Of a stretch of DNA of 15,987 nucleotides, positions 9,468-15,987 are shown piece by piece; position 1 is the first letter of the stretch, and each line of letters opens with the position of its first letter. Origin of the DNA: Bacillota bacterium (GTDB lineage Bacteria; Bacillota; Clostridia; Christensenellales; SZUA-584). The stretch is from contig JAEZIZ010000147.1 of NCBI GenBank assembly GCA_023415915.1, forward strand, positions 1 through 15,987. The letters run 5' to 3'. Under the pieces are notes generated by a model. It saw only the letters and a list, made by a program, of their open reading frames with translations, ran no database searches and was not told the DNA's origin. A program made the position numbers and the translations under genes.

Positions 9468-12400
9468 TTGTACGAACTTGGCAATTTTGATTCCATTCAG
9501 ATAGGTCTAGCGTCTCCCGAAAAGATCAGGAAATGGTCGAGGGGCGAGGTAAAAAAGCCTGAGACGATAAACTACCGAACGCTTAAACCTGAAAAAGACG
9601 GTTTGTTCTGCGAGAGGATATTCGGGCCCACGAAGGACTGGGAATGCCATTGCGGAAGATACAAACGCGTCAGGTACAAGGGAATTATATGCGACAAATG
9701 CGGCGTTGAGGTAACGCGCGCTAAAGTGCGGCGCGAGAGGATGGGGCATATTGAGCTGGCCGCTCCCGTTTCGCACATATGGTATTTTAAGGGCATACCT
9801 TCAAGGATGGGGCTGCTACTCGACATGTCGCCGCGTGACCTTGAAAAGGTGCTTTATTTCGCGGCGTTCGTTGTGACCGACCCGAAATCCACGCCGCTCG
9901 AATACAAGCAGCTTTTAAATGACAAGGAGCTGCGCGAAGCTCAGGAAAAATACGGCGACGATTCGTTCGTTGCGAAGATGGGCGCGGAAGGCATAAAAGA
10001 CCTCTTACGCGACATAGACCTTGACAAGACAGCGAAAGAGCTCAAAAAAGAGCTTGTTTCGTGTTCCGGCCAGAAGCGCGTGCGCGCTATAAAGAGGCTG
10101 GAAGTAATAGAGGCTTTCAGGCAGTCGGGCAACAAGCCGGAATGGATAATACTCGACTGCATACCGATAATACCCCCGGAGCTGCGGCCAATGGTGCAAC
10201 TCGACGGCGGAAGGTTTGCCACAAGCGACTTAAATGACCTCTACCGCCGCGTGATAAACAGGAACAACAGGCTTAACAGGCTGCTTGCACTGCGCGCGCC
10301 CGACATAATAGTCAGGAACGAGAAGCGCATGCTGCAGGAAGCCGTGGACGCTCTTATAGACAACGGCAGGCGCGGCAGGCCGGTTACCGGACCCGGCAAC
10401 AGGCCGCTGAAATCTCTTTCCGACATGCTGCGCGGCAAACAGGGCAGGTTCCGCCAGAACCTTTTGGGCAAGCGCGTCGACTATTCGGGAAGAAGCGTTA
10501 TCGTCGTAGGCCCCGACCTTAAGATGTACCAGTGCGGGCTCCCCAAAGAGATGGCGCTTGAGCTGTTTAAGCCGTTCGTTATGAAGAAGCTCGTGGAAGA
10601 CGGGCTCGCGCACAACATAAAGAGCGCAAAGCGCATGGTTGAAAGGGTAAGGCCGGAGGTCTGGGGCGTGCTGGAGCATGTCATAAAAGACCACCCGGTG
10701 CTGTTAAACCGCGCTCCTACGCTGCACCGCCTGGGGATTCAGGCGTTTGAGCCGGTGCTAGTGGAAGGCAAGGCTTTAAAACTTCATCCCCTCGTATGTA
10801 CCGCCTACAACGCGGACTTCGACGGAGACCAGATGGCCGTACACGTGCCGCTCTCGGTGGAAGCGCAGGCCGAGTGCCGTTTCCTGATGCTGGCCGCCAA
10901 TAACATATTAAAGCCGCAGGACGGCAAGCCGGTAGTCAGCCCGACGCAGGACATGGTAATAGGCAGCTATTACCTGACTATAGAACGCCCGGGCGCTAAA
11001 GGCGAGGGAAGCTATTTCTCGAGCCCCGAGGAAGCCGTTATTGCTTACCAGACGGGCCAGATTTCGCTGCAGGCGATGGTTAACGTCAAGTTCACGAAGG
11101 TGGTGGACGGCGTAGAGCAAAGCGCAGTAATGAAGACCACGCCCGGAAGGATAATATTCAACGAGGCCATTCCGCAGGACATGGGCTTTGTGGACAGAAG
11201 CAAGCCCGAGAATGCGCTTAAGCTCGAGGTTGACTTCCTTGTGGGCAAACGGCAGCTGGGAAAGATAGTCGATTACTGCTACCGCAAGTACGGTGAAACA
11301 AAGACTGCCGCGGTGCTCGACGAGATAAAGCATCTCGGCTTCCATTATTCGACGCTGGGCGCTATTACGATAAGCGTAAGCGATATAGTAATACCCGAGC
11401 AGAAGTCGCAGCTCTTAAGCAAGGCCGAGGAAAAAGTCGTAGACATAGAGAAGAAGTTCAAGAGGGGCTTTTTAACCAATAAAGAAAGAAAAGAGAACGT
11501 CATAAAGGTATGGGCGGAAACGACGAACCAGGTGACGGAAGCGCTGATGGATGGGCTTTCCCCATTTAACCCGGTGTTCATGATGGCGAACTCGGGCGCA
11601 AGAGGATCGACCAACCAAATTAGGCAGCTTGCCGGCATGCGCGGCCTGATGGCCGACCCGTCGGGCGAGATAATCGAGATACCCATCAGGGCGAATTTCC
11701 GCGAAGGTCTCACGGTTCTTGAGTTCTTCATATCGACGCACGGCGCGAGGAAAGGTCTTGCCGACACGGCATTAAGAACGGCGGACTCCGGATACTTGAC
11801 GCGCCGCCTTGTCGACGTCAGCCAGGACGTAATAGTGCGCGAGTACGACTGCTTAAAAGAGGGCGACCCGCTGCGCGGCGTATGGGTGGAAGATATAATG
11901 AACGGCAAGGAGATAATAGAGCCGTTCGTGGACAGGATAGTAGGAAGGTACGCGGCTGCGGACATTGTCCATCCCGAGACTAAGGAAGTTTTGGTTCACG
12001 CGAACGAGTTCATTACATACGACTTGAGCCGCCTCGTGGAAAAAGCGGGTGTAAAGGGCGCGTCCATACGTTCGGTGCTTACGTGCAAGACGAAGCACGG
12101 CGTATGCGCTAAGTGCTACGGCGCAGACATGTCGTCCGGCAAGCTCGTAAGCATAGGCGAAGCGGTGGGCATAATAGCCGCGCAGTCGATAGGCGAGCCG
12201 GGAACGCAGCTAACGATGAGAACGTTCCATACGGGCGGCGTAGCGGGCGAAGACATAACGCACGGCCTCCCGCGCGTAGAGGAGCTTTTTGAGGCGAGAA
12301 AACCAAAAGGCCTCGCCATAATATCCGAGATAGCCGGAAAGGTTTCGGTAAGCGACAACAAGCGCAAGCTTGAAGTCACCGTTACCGGCGAGGACGGCGT

Positions 12401-13061
12401 TGCCGAAGTATACCCTATACCGTTCGGTTCAAGGCTTAAGGTAAAGGACGGCGACGAGATAGAAGCGGGCGACGAGCTTACGGAAGGTTCGACGAACCCC
12501 AACGACATACTGAAGATAAAGGGCGCCAAGGGCGTACAGGCATACCTGTTAAAGGAAGTGCAGATGGTTTACCGCCTGCAGGGCGTTGAGATCTCCGACA
12601 AGCATATAGAGGTTATAATCCGCCAGATGCTCAAGAAGTGCAAGATAGAGGATGCGGGCGATACTGACCTGCTGCCGGGAGCTTTGGTAGACATACATTA
12701 TTTCGACTCGGAGAACGAAAAGGCGCTGCTTCAGGGCAAAAAGCCCGCTACCGCGAAGCGCGTCCTGCTGGGTATCACAAAGGCGTCGCTTGCGACCGAT
12801 TCGTTCCTGTCGGCGGCTTCTTTCCAGGAGACGACGAGAGTGCTTACCGAGGCTGCGATAAAAGGCAAGACCGACCCGCTATTGGGGCTTAAGGAGAACG
12901 TCATAATAGGCAAGCTGATACCTGCGGGAACGGGCATGAAGAGGTATAGAAACATAGACGTAATTAAAAATATACTTAACGAAGACATTCCCGTCAAAAA
13001 GGACGGCGCGGATGACAGTGAACTTGAAGTAAGCCTCGCGGACGCGGGCATCGAACTTTAG
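9468..13061 (+). CDS. rpoC: DNA-directed RNA polymerase subunit beta'
   Basis: This is the largest core polymerase subunit and carries the catalytic magnesium. It has 1197 residues, the normal Bacillota length, with no large lineage insertion. The N-terminal zinc ribbon is formed by C60, C62, C75 and C78 (ECHCGRYKRV ... IICDKCG). The active-site loop NADFDGD has D450, D452 and D454. The second zinc site is formed by C795, C873, C880 and C883 (LTCKTKHGVCAKCYG). The bridge-helix and trigger-loop neighbourhood is visible as SGARGSTNQIRQLAGMRGLM and TVLEFFISTHGARKGLADTALRTADSGYLTRRLVDV (two adjacent stretches). The start is TTG at 9468-9470, preceded by GAGAGGAGAG (9451-9460) at normal spacing; the N-terminus YELGNFDSIQIGLASPEKI fits the family. 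It is co-transcribed with rpoB through an 87-base gap that contains a hairpin. Confidence 0.97.
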   Translation: MYELGNFDSIQIGLASPEKIRKWSRGEVKKPETINYRTLKPEKDGLFCERIFGPTKDWECHCGRYKRVRYKGIICDKCGVEVTRAKVRRERMGHIELAAPVSHIWYFKGIPSRMGLLLDMSPRDLEKVLYFAAFVVTDPKSTPLEYKQLLNDKELREAQEKYGDDSFVAKMGAEGIKDLLRDIDLDKTAKELKKELVSCSGQKRVRAIKRLEVIEAFRQSGNKPEWIILDCIPIIPPELRPMVQLDGGRFATSDLNDLYRRVINRNNRLNRLLALRAPDIIVRNEKRMLQEAVDALIDNGRRGRPVTGPGNRPLKSLSDMLRGKQGRFRQNLLGKRVDYSGRSVIVVGPDLKMYQCGLPKEMALELFKPFVMKKLVEDGLAHNIKSAKRMVERVRPEVWGVLEHVIKDHPVLLNRAPTLHRLGIQAFEPVLVEGKALKLHPLVCTAYNADFDGDQMAVHVPLSVEAQAECRFLMLAANNILKPQDGKPVVSPTQDMVIGSYYLTIERPGAKGEGSYFSSPEEAVIAYQTGQISLQAMVNVKFTKVVDGVEQSAVMKTTPGRIIFNEAIPQDMGFVDRSKPENALKLEVDFLVGKRQLGKIVDYCYRKYGETKTAAVLDEIKHLGFHYSTLGAITISVSDIVIPEQKSQLLSKAEEKVVDIEKKFKRGFLTNKERKENVIKVWAETTNQVTEALMDGLSPFNPVFMMANSGARGSTNQIRQLAGMRGLMADPSGEIIEIPIRANFREGLTVLEFFISTHGARKGLADTALRTADSGYLTRRLVDVSQDVIVREYDCLKEGDPLRGVWVEDIMNGKEIIEPFVDRIVGRYAAADIVHPETKEVLVHANEFITYDLSRLVEKAGVKGASIRSVLTCKTKHGVCAKCYGADMSSGKLVSIGEAVGIIAAQSIGEPGTQLTMRTFHTGGVAGEDITHGLPRVEELFEARKPKGLAIISEIAGKVSVSDNKRKLEVTVTGEDGVAEVYPIPFGSRLKVKDGDEIEAGDELTEGSTNPNDILKIKGAKGVQAYLLKEVQMVYRLQGVEISDKHIEVIIRQMLKKCKIEDAGDTDLLPGALVDIHYFDSENEKALLQGKKPATAKRVLLGITKASLATDSFLSAASFQETTRVLTEAAIKGKTDPLLGLKENVIIGKLIPAGTGMKRYRNIDVIKNILNEDIPVKKDGADDSELEVSLADAGIEL

Positions 13062-13082
13062 AAGATTTAAGGGGGGCGGCGT

Positions 13083-13808
13083 ATGGCGAAGAATCCGGAT
13101 TGCGTTATCAGCGACAGCGTGCTCTGCAGATTTATCGACAAGGATTGCAGCGAGTGCCATATAACAAGAACCAAGGGCGATGACGACAGAAAAAAAGCTC
13201 TGGCCGATTTTGAAGTAACCATTTCGCTGCTGCCCCCGGACATAGACGAGGTGCAAGGCGACGAGTGCCAGTTCTGCAAGGAAAATCCCCGCAAGCGTTA
13301 TAGATACGCGCTTGTCGACCTTGGAAACAGCGAGCCTAAAAGCGAAACGGGTATGTTTTTCGGGATCGGCAAGAAGATAAGGCGCAGGATAGGTTCGCTG
13401 ATGCCCATGTCTATATCGATATGCCGGGATTGCAGAAGGGCGTTTATACTCTCGGATATCATTAAATGGATTGTTGCGCTTGCGCTTGTTGCTGTTGCAG
13501 TGGGCATATTAGTCATTCCGTCAATAGGAAGCAGCCTTAATCAGGGAATATCGCTGTTGATACTGGCGGCGGTCGCATTATTGGGATATTTGCTGGGAAA
13601 GGCGGCGTCGGCGGGCTATGTTAAATCAAAGAGCGGCCGCGTGCGCTTCAACGTATTCGAGATACCCGTATTAAAGAAGATGCAGGACTTAGGATGGTTT
13701 GTCGTGCAGGACGACTCGCCAGTAACAAGACTTATTTTTTCGCGCAAATCTCAAATGCGCAAGATGGAAGACATGATAGCGCAGGATGGTAAAGACGCTG
13801 CCGTTTAA
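13083..13808 (+). CDS. Unrecognised membrane protein with three CxxC pairs
   Basis: I do not recognise this 241-residue protein. A cytoplasmic-looking N-terminal part (1-125) holds seven cysteines outside and within three CxxC pairs: C7, C15, C22/C25 (CSECH), C62/C65 (CQFCKENP) and C114/C117 (ICRDCRRAF). This is compatible with one or two zinc-ribbon or knuckle sites. A basic segment, GKKIRRRIG, lies at 96-104. Two transmembrane helices follow, at about 126-148 (IIKWIVALALVAVAVGI) and 155-178. A soluble tail of about 60 residues rich in basic residues ends the protein. It sits 21 bases after rpoC, preceded by a purine run AAGGGGGG, so it should share the rpoBC transcript. Codon use resembles its neighbours, giving no sign of recent transfer. 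A role in anchoring or sensing near the transcription or translation machinery is speculation. Confidence 0.8.
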   Translation: MAKNPDCVISDSVLCRFIDKDCSECHITRTKGDDDRKKALADFEVTISLLPPDIDEVQGDECQFCKENPRKRYRYALVDLGNSEPKSETGMFFGIGKKIRRRIGSLMPMSISICRDCRRAFILSDIIKWIVALALVAVAVGILVIPSIGSSLNQGISLLILAAVALLGYLLGKAASAGYVKSKSGRVRFNVFEIPVLKKMQDLGWFVVQDDSPVTRLIFSRKSQMRKMEDMIAQDGKDAAV

Positions 13809-13811
13809 TCA

Positions 13812-13840
13812 TTGACAATGGATATTGCGGGTGTTAAAAT
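13812..13840 (+). promoter_or_regulatory. Internal sigma-A promoter before the L7Ae-family gene
   Basis: A perfect TTGACA (13812-13817) and TAAAAT (13835-13840, five of six) are separated by 17 bases. The promoter starts four bases after the stop of the preceding gene. Transcription is predicted from about 13847, giving a short leader of about 38 bases. Confidence 0.75.
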
Positions 13841-13884
13841 AGGCCTGCTGTGCCGTTTTTGGCGTATATCCGGAGGGAAATCTA

Positions 13885-14142
13885 TTGAGTCTGCAAGTTT
13901 TGAGCGATTCAGATAAACGGGTGGTCGGTTTAAAGCAGGTGCAGAGGTTCGCCCGGCTTGGTAAGCTTGAAAAGATATTTATAGCCAAAGACGCCGACGA
14001 GCATATAATCGAGAAGCTGCTCGCGTTATGCGAAAAGCACGCTATACCATACGAGAAGGCGTATACCATGCATCAGCTGGGCAATGCCTGCCAGATAGAG
14101 GTGGGAAGCGCCTGCGCGGGAATAGTGAAATCTACAAAATAG
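13885..14142 (+). CDS. rplGB: L7Ae/L30e-family K-turn RNA-binding protein
   Basis: This small basic RNA-binding protein has 85 residues. The fold-family pattern is visible: VVGLKQVQRFARLGKLEKIFIAKDADEHIIEKLLALCEKHAIPY, with a C-terminal AC.IEVGSACAGIVK (motif split). In Bacillota the homologues YbxF/YlxQ bind kink-turn RNA, and YbxF lies in this same place between rpoC and rpsL, which supports the assignment. The start is TTG at 13885-13887 with GGAGG at 13872-13876, eight bases away; no ATG or GTG in frame suits the conserved N-terminus. The gene has its own promoter upstream and a terminator-like hairpin downstream, so it may be partly uncoupled from both rpoC and rpsL. Its precise ribosomal role is not firmly known in the family. 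Confidence 0.85.
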   Translation: MSLQVLSDSDKRVVGLKQVQRFARLGKLEKIFIAKDADEHIIEKLLALCEKHAIPYEKAYTMHQLGNACQIEVGSACAGIVKSTK

Positions 14143-14160
14143 CGGTATTTCGGTTGTAAT

Positions 14161-14188
14161 CCCCTTATTTGGGTTGCGAGGGGTTTTT
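14161..14188 (+). terminator. Weak terminator or attenuator before rpsL
   Basis: CCCCT (14161-14165) pairs with AGGGG (14179-14183), directly followed by TTTTT (14184-14188). The stem is only 5 bp with a 13-base loop, so termination is likely to be partial. It lies between the L7Ae gene and rpsL, in a 96-base gap. A TATAAT occurs at 14201-14206, but I found no good -35 box at proper distance, so a promoter for rpsL just after the hairpin is possible but unproved. Confidence 0.5.
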
Positions 14189-14238
14189 ATAAACAAATAA
14201 TATAATAATATATTTGAAAGGAGGTGTGCGGTAAAGTC

Positions 14239-14613
14239 ATGCCAACTATCAATCAACTGGTCAAGCAGGGAAGACAGACGGCGGAATCGAAGAGCAATTC
14301 TCCTATTTTGAAGCAGAATCCTCAGAAGAGGGGAGTATGTCTTACAGTAAGAACGATGACGCCCAAGAAGCCGAACTCGGCGCTTAGAAAGATAGCAAGA
14401 GTCCGTCTGGTCAACGGTATGGAAGGCACAGCCTACATTCCGGGAGTCGGCCATAACCTTCAGGAGCACTCGGTAGTGCTTATAAGGGGAGGCAGGGTCA
14501 AGGACCTTCCGGGCGTTAGATATCATATAGTAAGAGGCGCTCTCGACAGTGCGGGAGTTGCCGACAGAAAGCAGGCTCGCTCAAAATACGGAGCGAAACG
14601 TCCTAAGAAGTAA
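14239..14613 (+). CDS. rpsL: 30S ribosomal protein S12
   Basis: This small-subunit protein sits at the decoding centre and monitors codon-anticodon pairing. It has 124 residues from the ATG at 14239 (MPTINQLVKQGRQ). A GTG at 14224 in the same frame overlaps the Shine-Dalgarno and would add a five-residue extension foreign to the family. Conserved blocks are KRGVCLTVRTMTPKKPNSALRK, YIPGVGHNLQEHSVVLIRGG and RVKDLPGVRYHIVRG (each shown in part). K43 and K88, the usual streptomycin-resistance positions, are wild type. D89 is the residue normally methylthiolated. The Shine-Dalgarno AAAGGAGGTG (14217-14226) is nearly complete but its GGAG core lies 15 bases from the ATG. It is followed by rpsG after 17 bases in the usual str order. 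Confidence 0.97.
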   Translation: MPTINQLVKQGRQTAESKSNSPILKQNPQKRGVCLTVRTMTPKKPNSALRKIARVRLVNGMEGTAYIPGVGHNLQEHSVVLIRGGRVKDLPGVRYHIVRGALDSAGVADRKQARSKYGAKRPKK

Positions 14614-14630
14614 ATAAGGAGGAGCAGTAT

Positions 14631-15101
14631 ATGCCAAGACGCGGAAGCGCTCCGAAGCATGAAGTGCTGCCCGATCCCGTATACCAGTCCATAATGGTGA
14701 CCAAGCTTATAAATCAGGTCATGCTGGACGGTAAAAAGGGAGTCGCGCAGACAATATGCTATGACGCTTTTGATATAATCAAGGAAAAGTTGGGCCTTGA
14801 GCCGCTGGAAGTATTCCAAAAGGCCATGGACAACATTATGCCCGTACTCGAATGCAAAGCAAGAAGAGTGGGCGGAGCCACCTATCAGGTGCCTATTGAG
14901 GTCAGGCCGGAAAGACGGCAGACCCTTGGTATCAGATGGCTCGTAACAAACACGAGAAAGAGAAGCGAAAAGACTATGAAGCAAAGGCTTGCCGCCGAAA
15001 TAATGGACGCATACAATGGCGTCGGCGGAGCCGTAAAGAAGCGCGAAGACATGCACAAGATGGCGGAAGCCAACAGGGCGTTTGCGCATTACAGGTGGTA
15101 G
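14631..15101 (+). CDS. rpsG: 30S ribosomal protein S7
   Basis: This primary 16S rRNA-binding protein nucleates assembly of the 30S head. It has 156 residues, the standard bacterial length. Recognisable parts are the N-terminus MPRRGSAPKHEVLPDPVYQS, the VTKLINQVMLDGKKGVAQ helix, the RRVGGATYQVPIEVRPERR rRNA-binding beta hairpin and the end DMHKMAEANRAFAHYRW. The ATG at 14631 is preceded by AAGGAGGAG at normal spacing. It lies 17 bases after rpsL and 23 bases before fusA, as expected for the str operon. Confidence 0.97.
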   Translation: MPRRGSAPKHEVLPDPVYQSIMVTKLINQVMLDGKKGVAQTICYDAFDIIKEKLGLEPLEVFQKAMDNIMPVLECKARRVGGATYQVPIEVRPERRQTLGIRWLVTNTRKRSEKTMKQRLAAEIMDAYNGVGGAVKKREDMHKMAEANRAFAHYRW

Positions 15102-15124
15102 GCTTATAAGCACAGGAGGAAAGT

Positions 15125-15987
15125 TTGCCTAGAAAATATCCGCTTGAAAAAACAAGAAATATAGGTATAATGGCTCATATAGATGCGGGTAAAACTACCA
15201 CCACTGAGCGTGTGCTTTTTTACACCGGCCGTACGTACAAGATGGGCGAGGTGCATGAAGGCGCCGCCGTAATGGACTGGATGGAGCAGGAGCAGGAACG
15301 CGGCATAACGATTACGTCTGCCGCGACATCCACGCATTGGCGCGATTGTGCTATCAACATTATCGACACACCCGGGCACGTTGATTTTACAGTAGAGGTC
15401 GAACGTTCGCTGCGGGTGCTTGACGGGGCTGTCGCCGTGTTTTGCGCAAAGGGCGGCGTAGAGCCTCAGTCGGAGACTGTTTGGCGCCAGGCTACCAAGT
15501 ATAACGTTCCGAGGATAGCTTACGTCAACAAGATGGACATAATGGGCGCGGACTTTATAAACGTTACCAGGATGATGAGGGAGCGCTTAAAGGCGAACCC
15601 CGTGCCCATACAGCTGCCTATTGGCAAAGAAGAAGGCTTTAAGGGTATTGTTGAACTTATTGACATGAAGGCCATATTTTATGAAGACGAGATGGGCGTG
15701 AATGTCGTAAGAAAAGATATACCCGACGATATGAAAGAGCTGGCCGCCGAGTACCGCGAGAAGCTCATTGAGTCTGTCGCGGAGTACGACGACACGCTGC
15801 TTGAGAAGTACTTTGAGGGCGCCGAAATAAGCCGGGACGAGCTTATCGCCGCTATACGCAAAGCGACGATAGCGCTGGATATCGTTCCGGTGACATGCGG
15901 CTCGTCGTACCGCAACAAGGGCGTGCAGCCTCTTTTGGACGCTATAGTCGATTTCCTGCCGTCGCCGCTTGATATACCCCCCATCAC
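15125..15987 (+). CDS. fusA: Elongation factor G, 5' part (3' end outside window)
   Basis: This is the GTPase that drives translocation of tRNA and mRNA on the ribosome. About 287 residues are visible and the frame is open to the window edge. All G-domain motifs are present: AHIDAGKTTTTE (P-loop), the switch region EQEQERGITITSAAT, DTPGHVDF (G3), NKMD (G4) and CGSSYRNKGVQ (G5). The start is TTG at 15125-15127, five bases after AGGAGG (15114-15119). The N-terminus PRKYPLEKTRNIGIMAHIDAG (shown in part by its key residues) fits EF-G, so the internal ATG before AHIDAG is not the start. It is the last visible gene of the str cluster; tuf would be expected next but is outside the window. Confidence 0.96.
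   Translation, partial: MPRKYPLEKTRNIGIMAHIDAGKTTTTERVLFYTGRTYKMGEVHEGAAVMDWMEQEQERGITITSAATSTHWRDCAINIIDTPGHVDFTVEVERSLRVLDGAVAVFCAKGGVEPQSETVWRQATKYNVPRIAYVNKMDIMGADFINVTRMMRERLKANPVPIQLPIGKEEGFKGIVELIDMKAIFYEDEMGVNVVRKDIPDDMKELAAEYREKLIESVAEYDDTLLEKYFEGAEISRDELIAAIRKATIALDIVPVTCGSSYRNKGVQPLLDAIVDFLPSPLDIPPI

Noticed and set aside
14224..14238. GTG start for rpsL giving a five-residue extension
   Set aside because: The codon overlaps the Shine-Dalgarno sequence and S12 conservation starts at MPTINQL.

Overview
The window looks like a chromosomal segment of a Clostridia-type Bacillota, probably an uncultivated or gut lineage. The evidence is strong AGGAGG ribosome-binding sites, a LysM-CAP secreted protein, a GntR/UTRA regulator, an L7Ae-family protein between rpoC and rpsL, and the order rpoB-rpoC-(L7Ae)-rpsL-rpsG-fusA. 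GC content is moderate, and isoleucine is written mostly as ATA even in the RNA polymerase genes. No mobile element, CRISPR array, tRNA or rRNA gene was recognised.

Left part (1-3100): the 3' end of an aspartate kinase gene overlaps by one base an AEC-family permease gene. A convergent gene for a secreted double-LysM CAP-domain protein follows. A divergent GntR/HutC-type regulator comes next, with a palindrome at its predicted transcription start that may be its own operator.

Middle (3100-5456): a shared bidirectional terminator separates gntR from an unusually short alanyl-tRNA synthetase gene on the minus strand. The protein has 597 residues and lacks the beta-barrel ahead of the editing domain and the C-terminal C-Ala domain. 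A 478-base divergent intergenic region holds one alaS promoter, two good tandem promoters for rpoB and a structured rpoB leader. The rplK-rplA-rplJ-rplL genes that usually precede rpoB are absent here.

Right part (5457-15987): rpoB carries an extra acidic tail of about 110 residues. It is followed by rpoC, an unrecognised two-helix membrane protein with three CxxC pairs, an L7Ae/L30e K-turn-type protein with its own promoter and a terminator-like element after it, rpsL, rpsG and the 5' part of fusA. These genes supply core transcription and translation machinery. Several of them (alaS, rpoC, the L7Ae gene and fusA) start with TTG.

Most of the window is housekeeping DNA and I see no complete new multi-gene system. 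The items most worth a second look are the compact AlaRS, the unknown Cys-rich membrane protein inside the str cluster, the acidic RpoB tail, and the leader and hairpin elements around rpoB.
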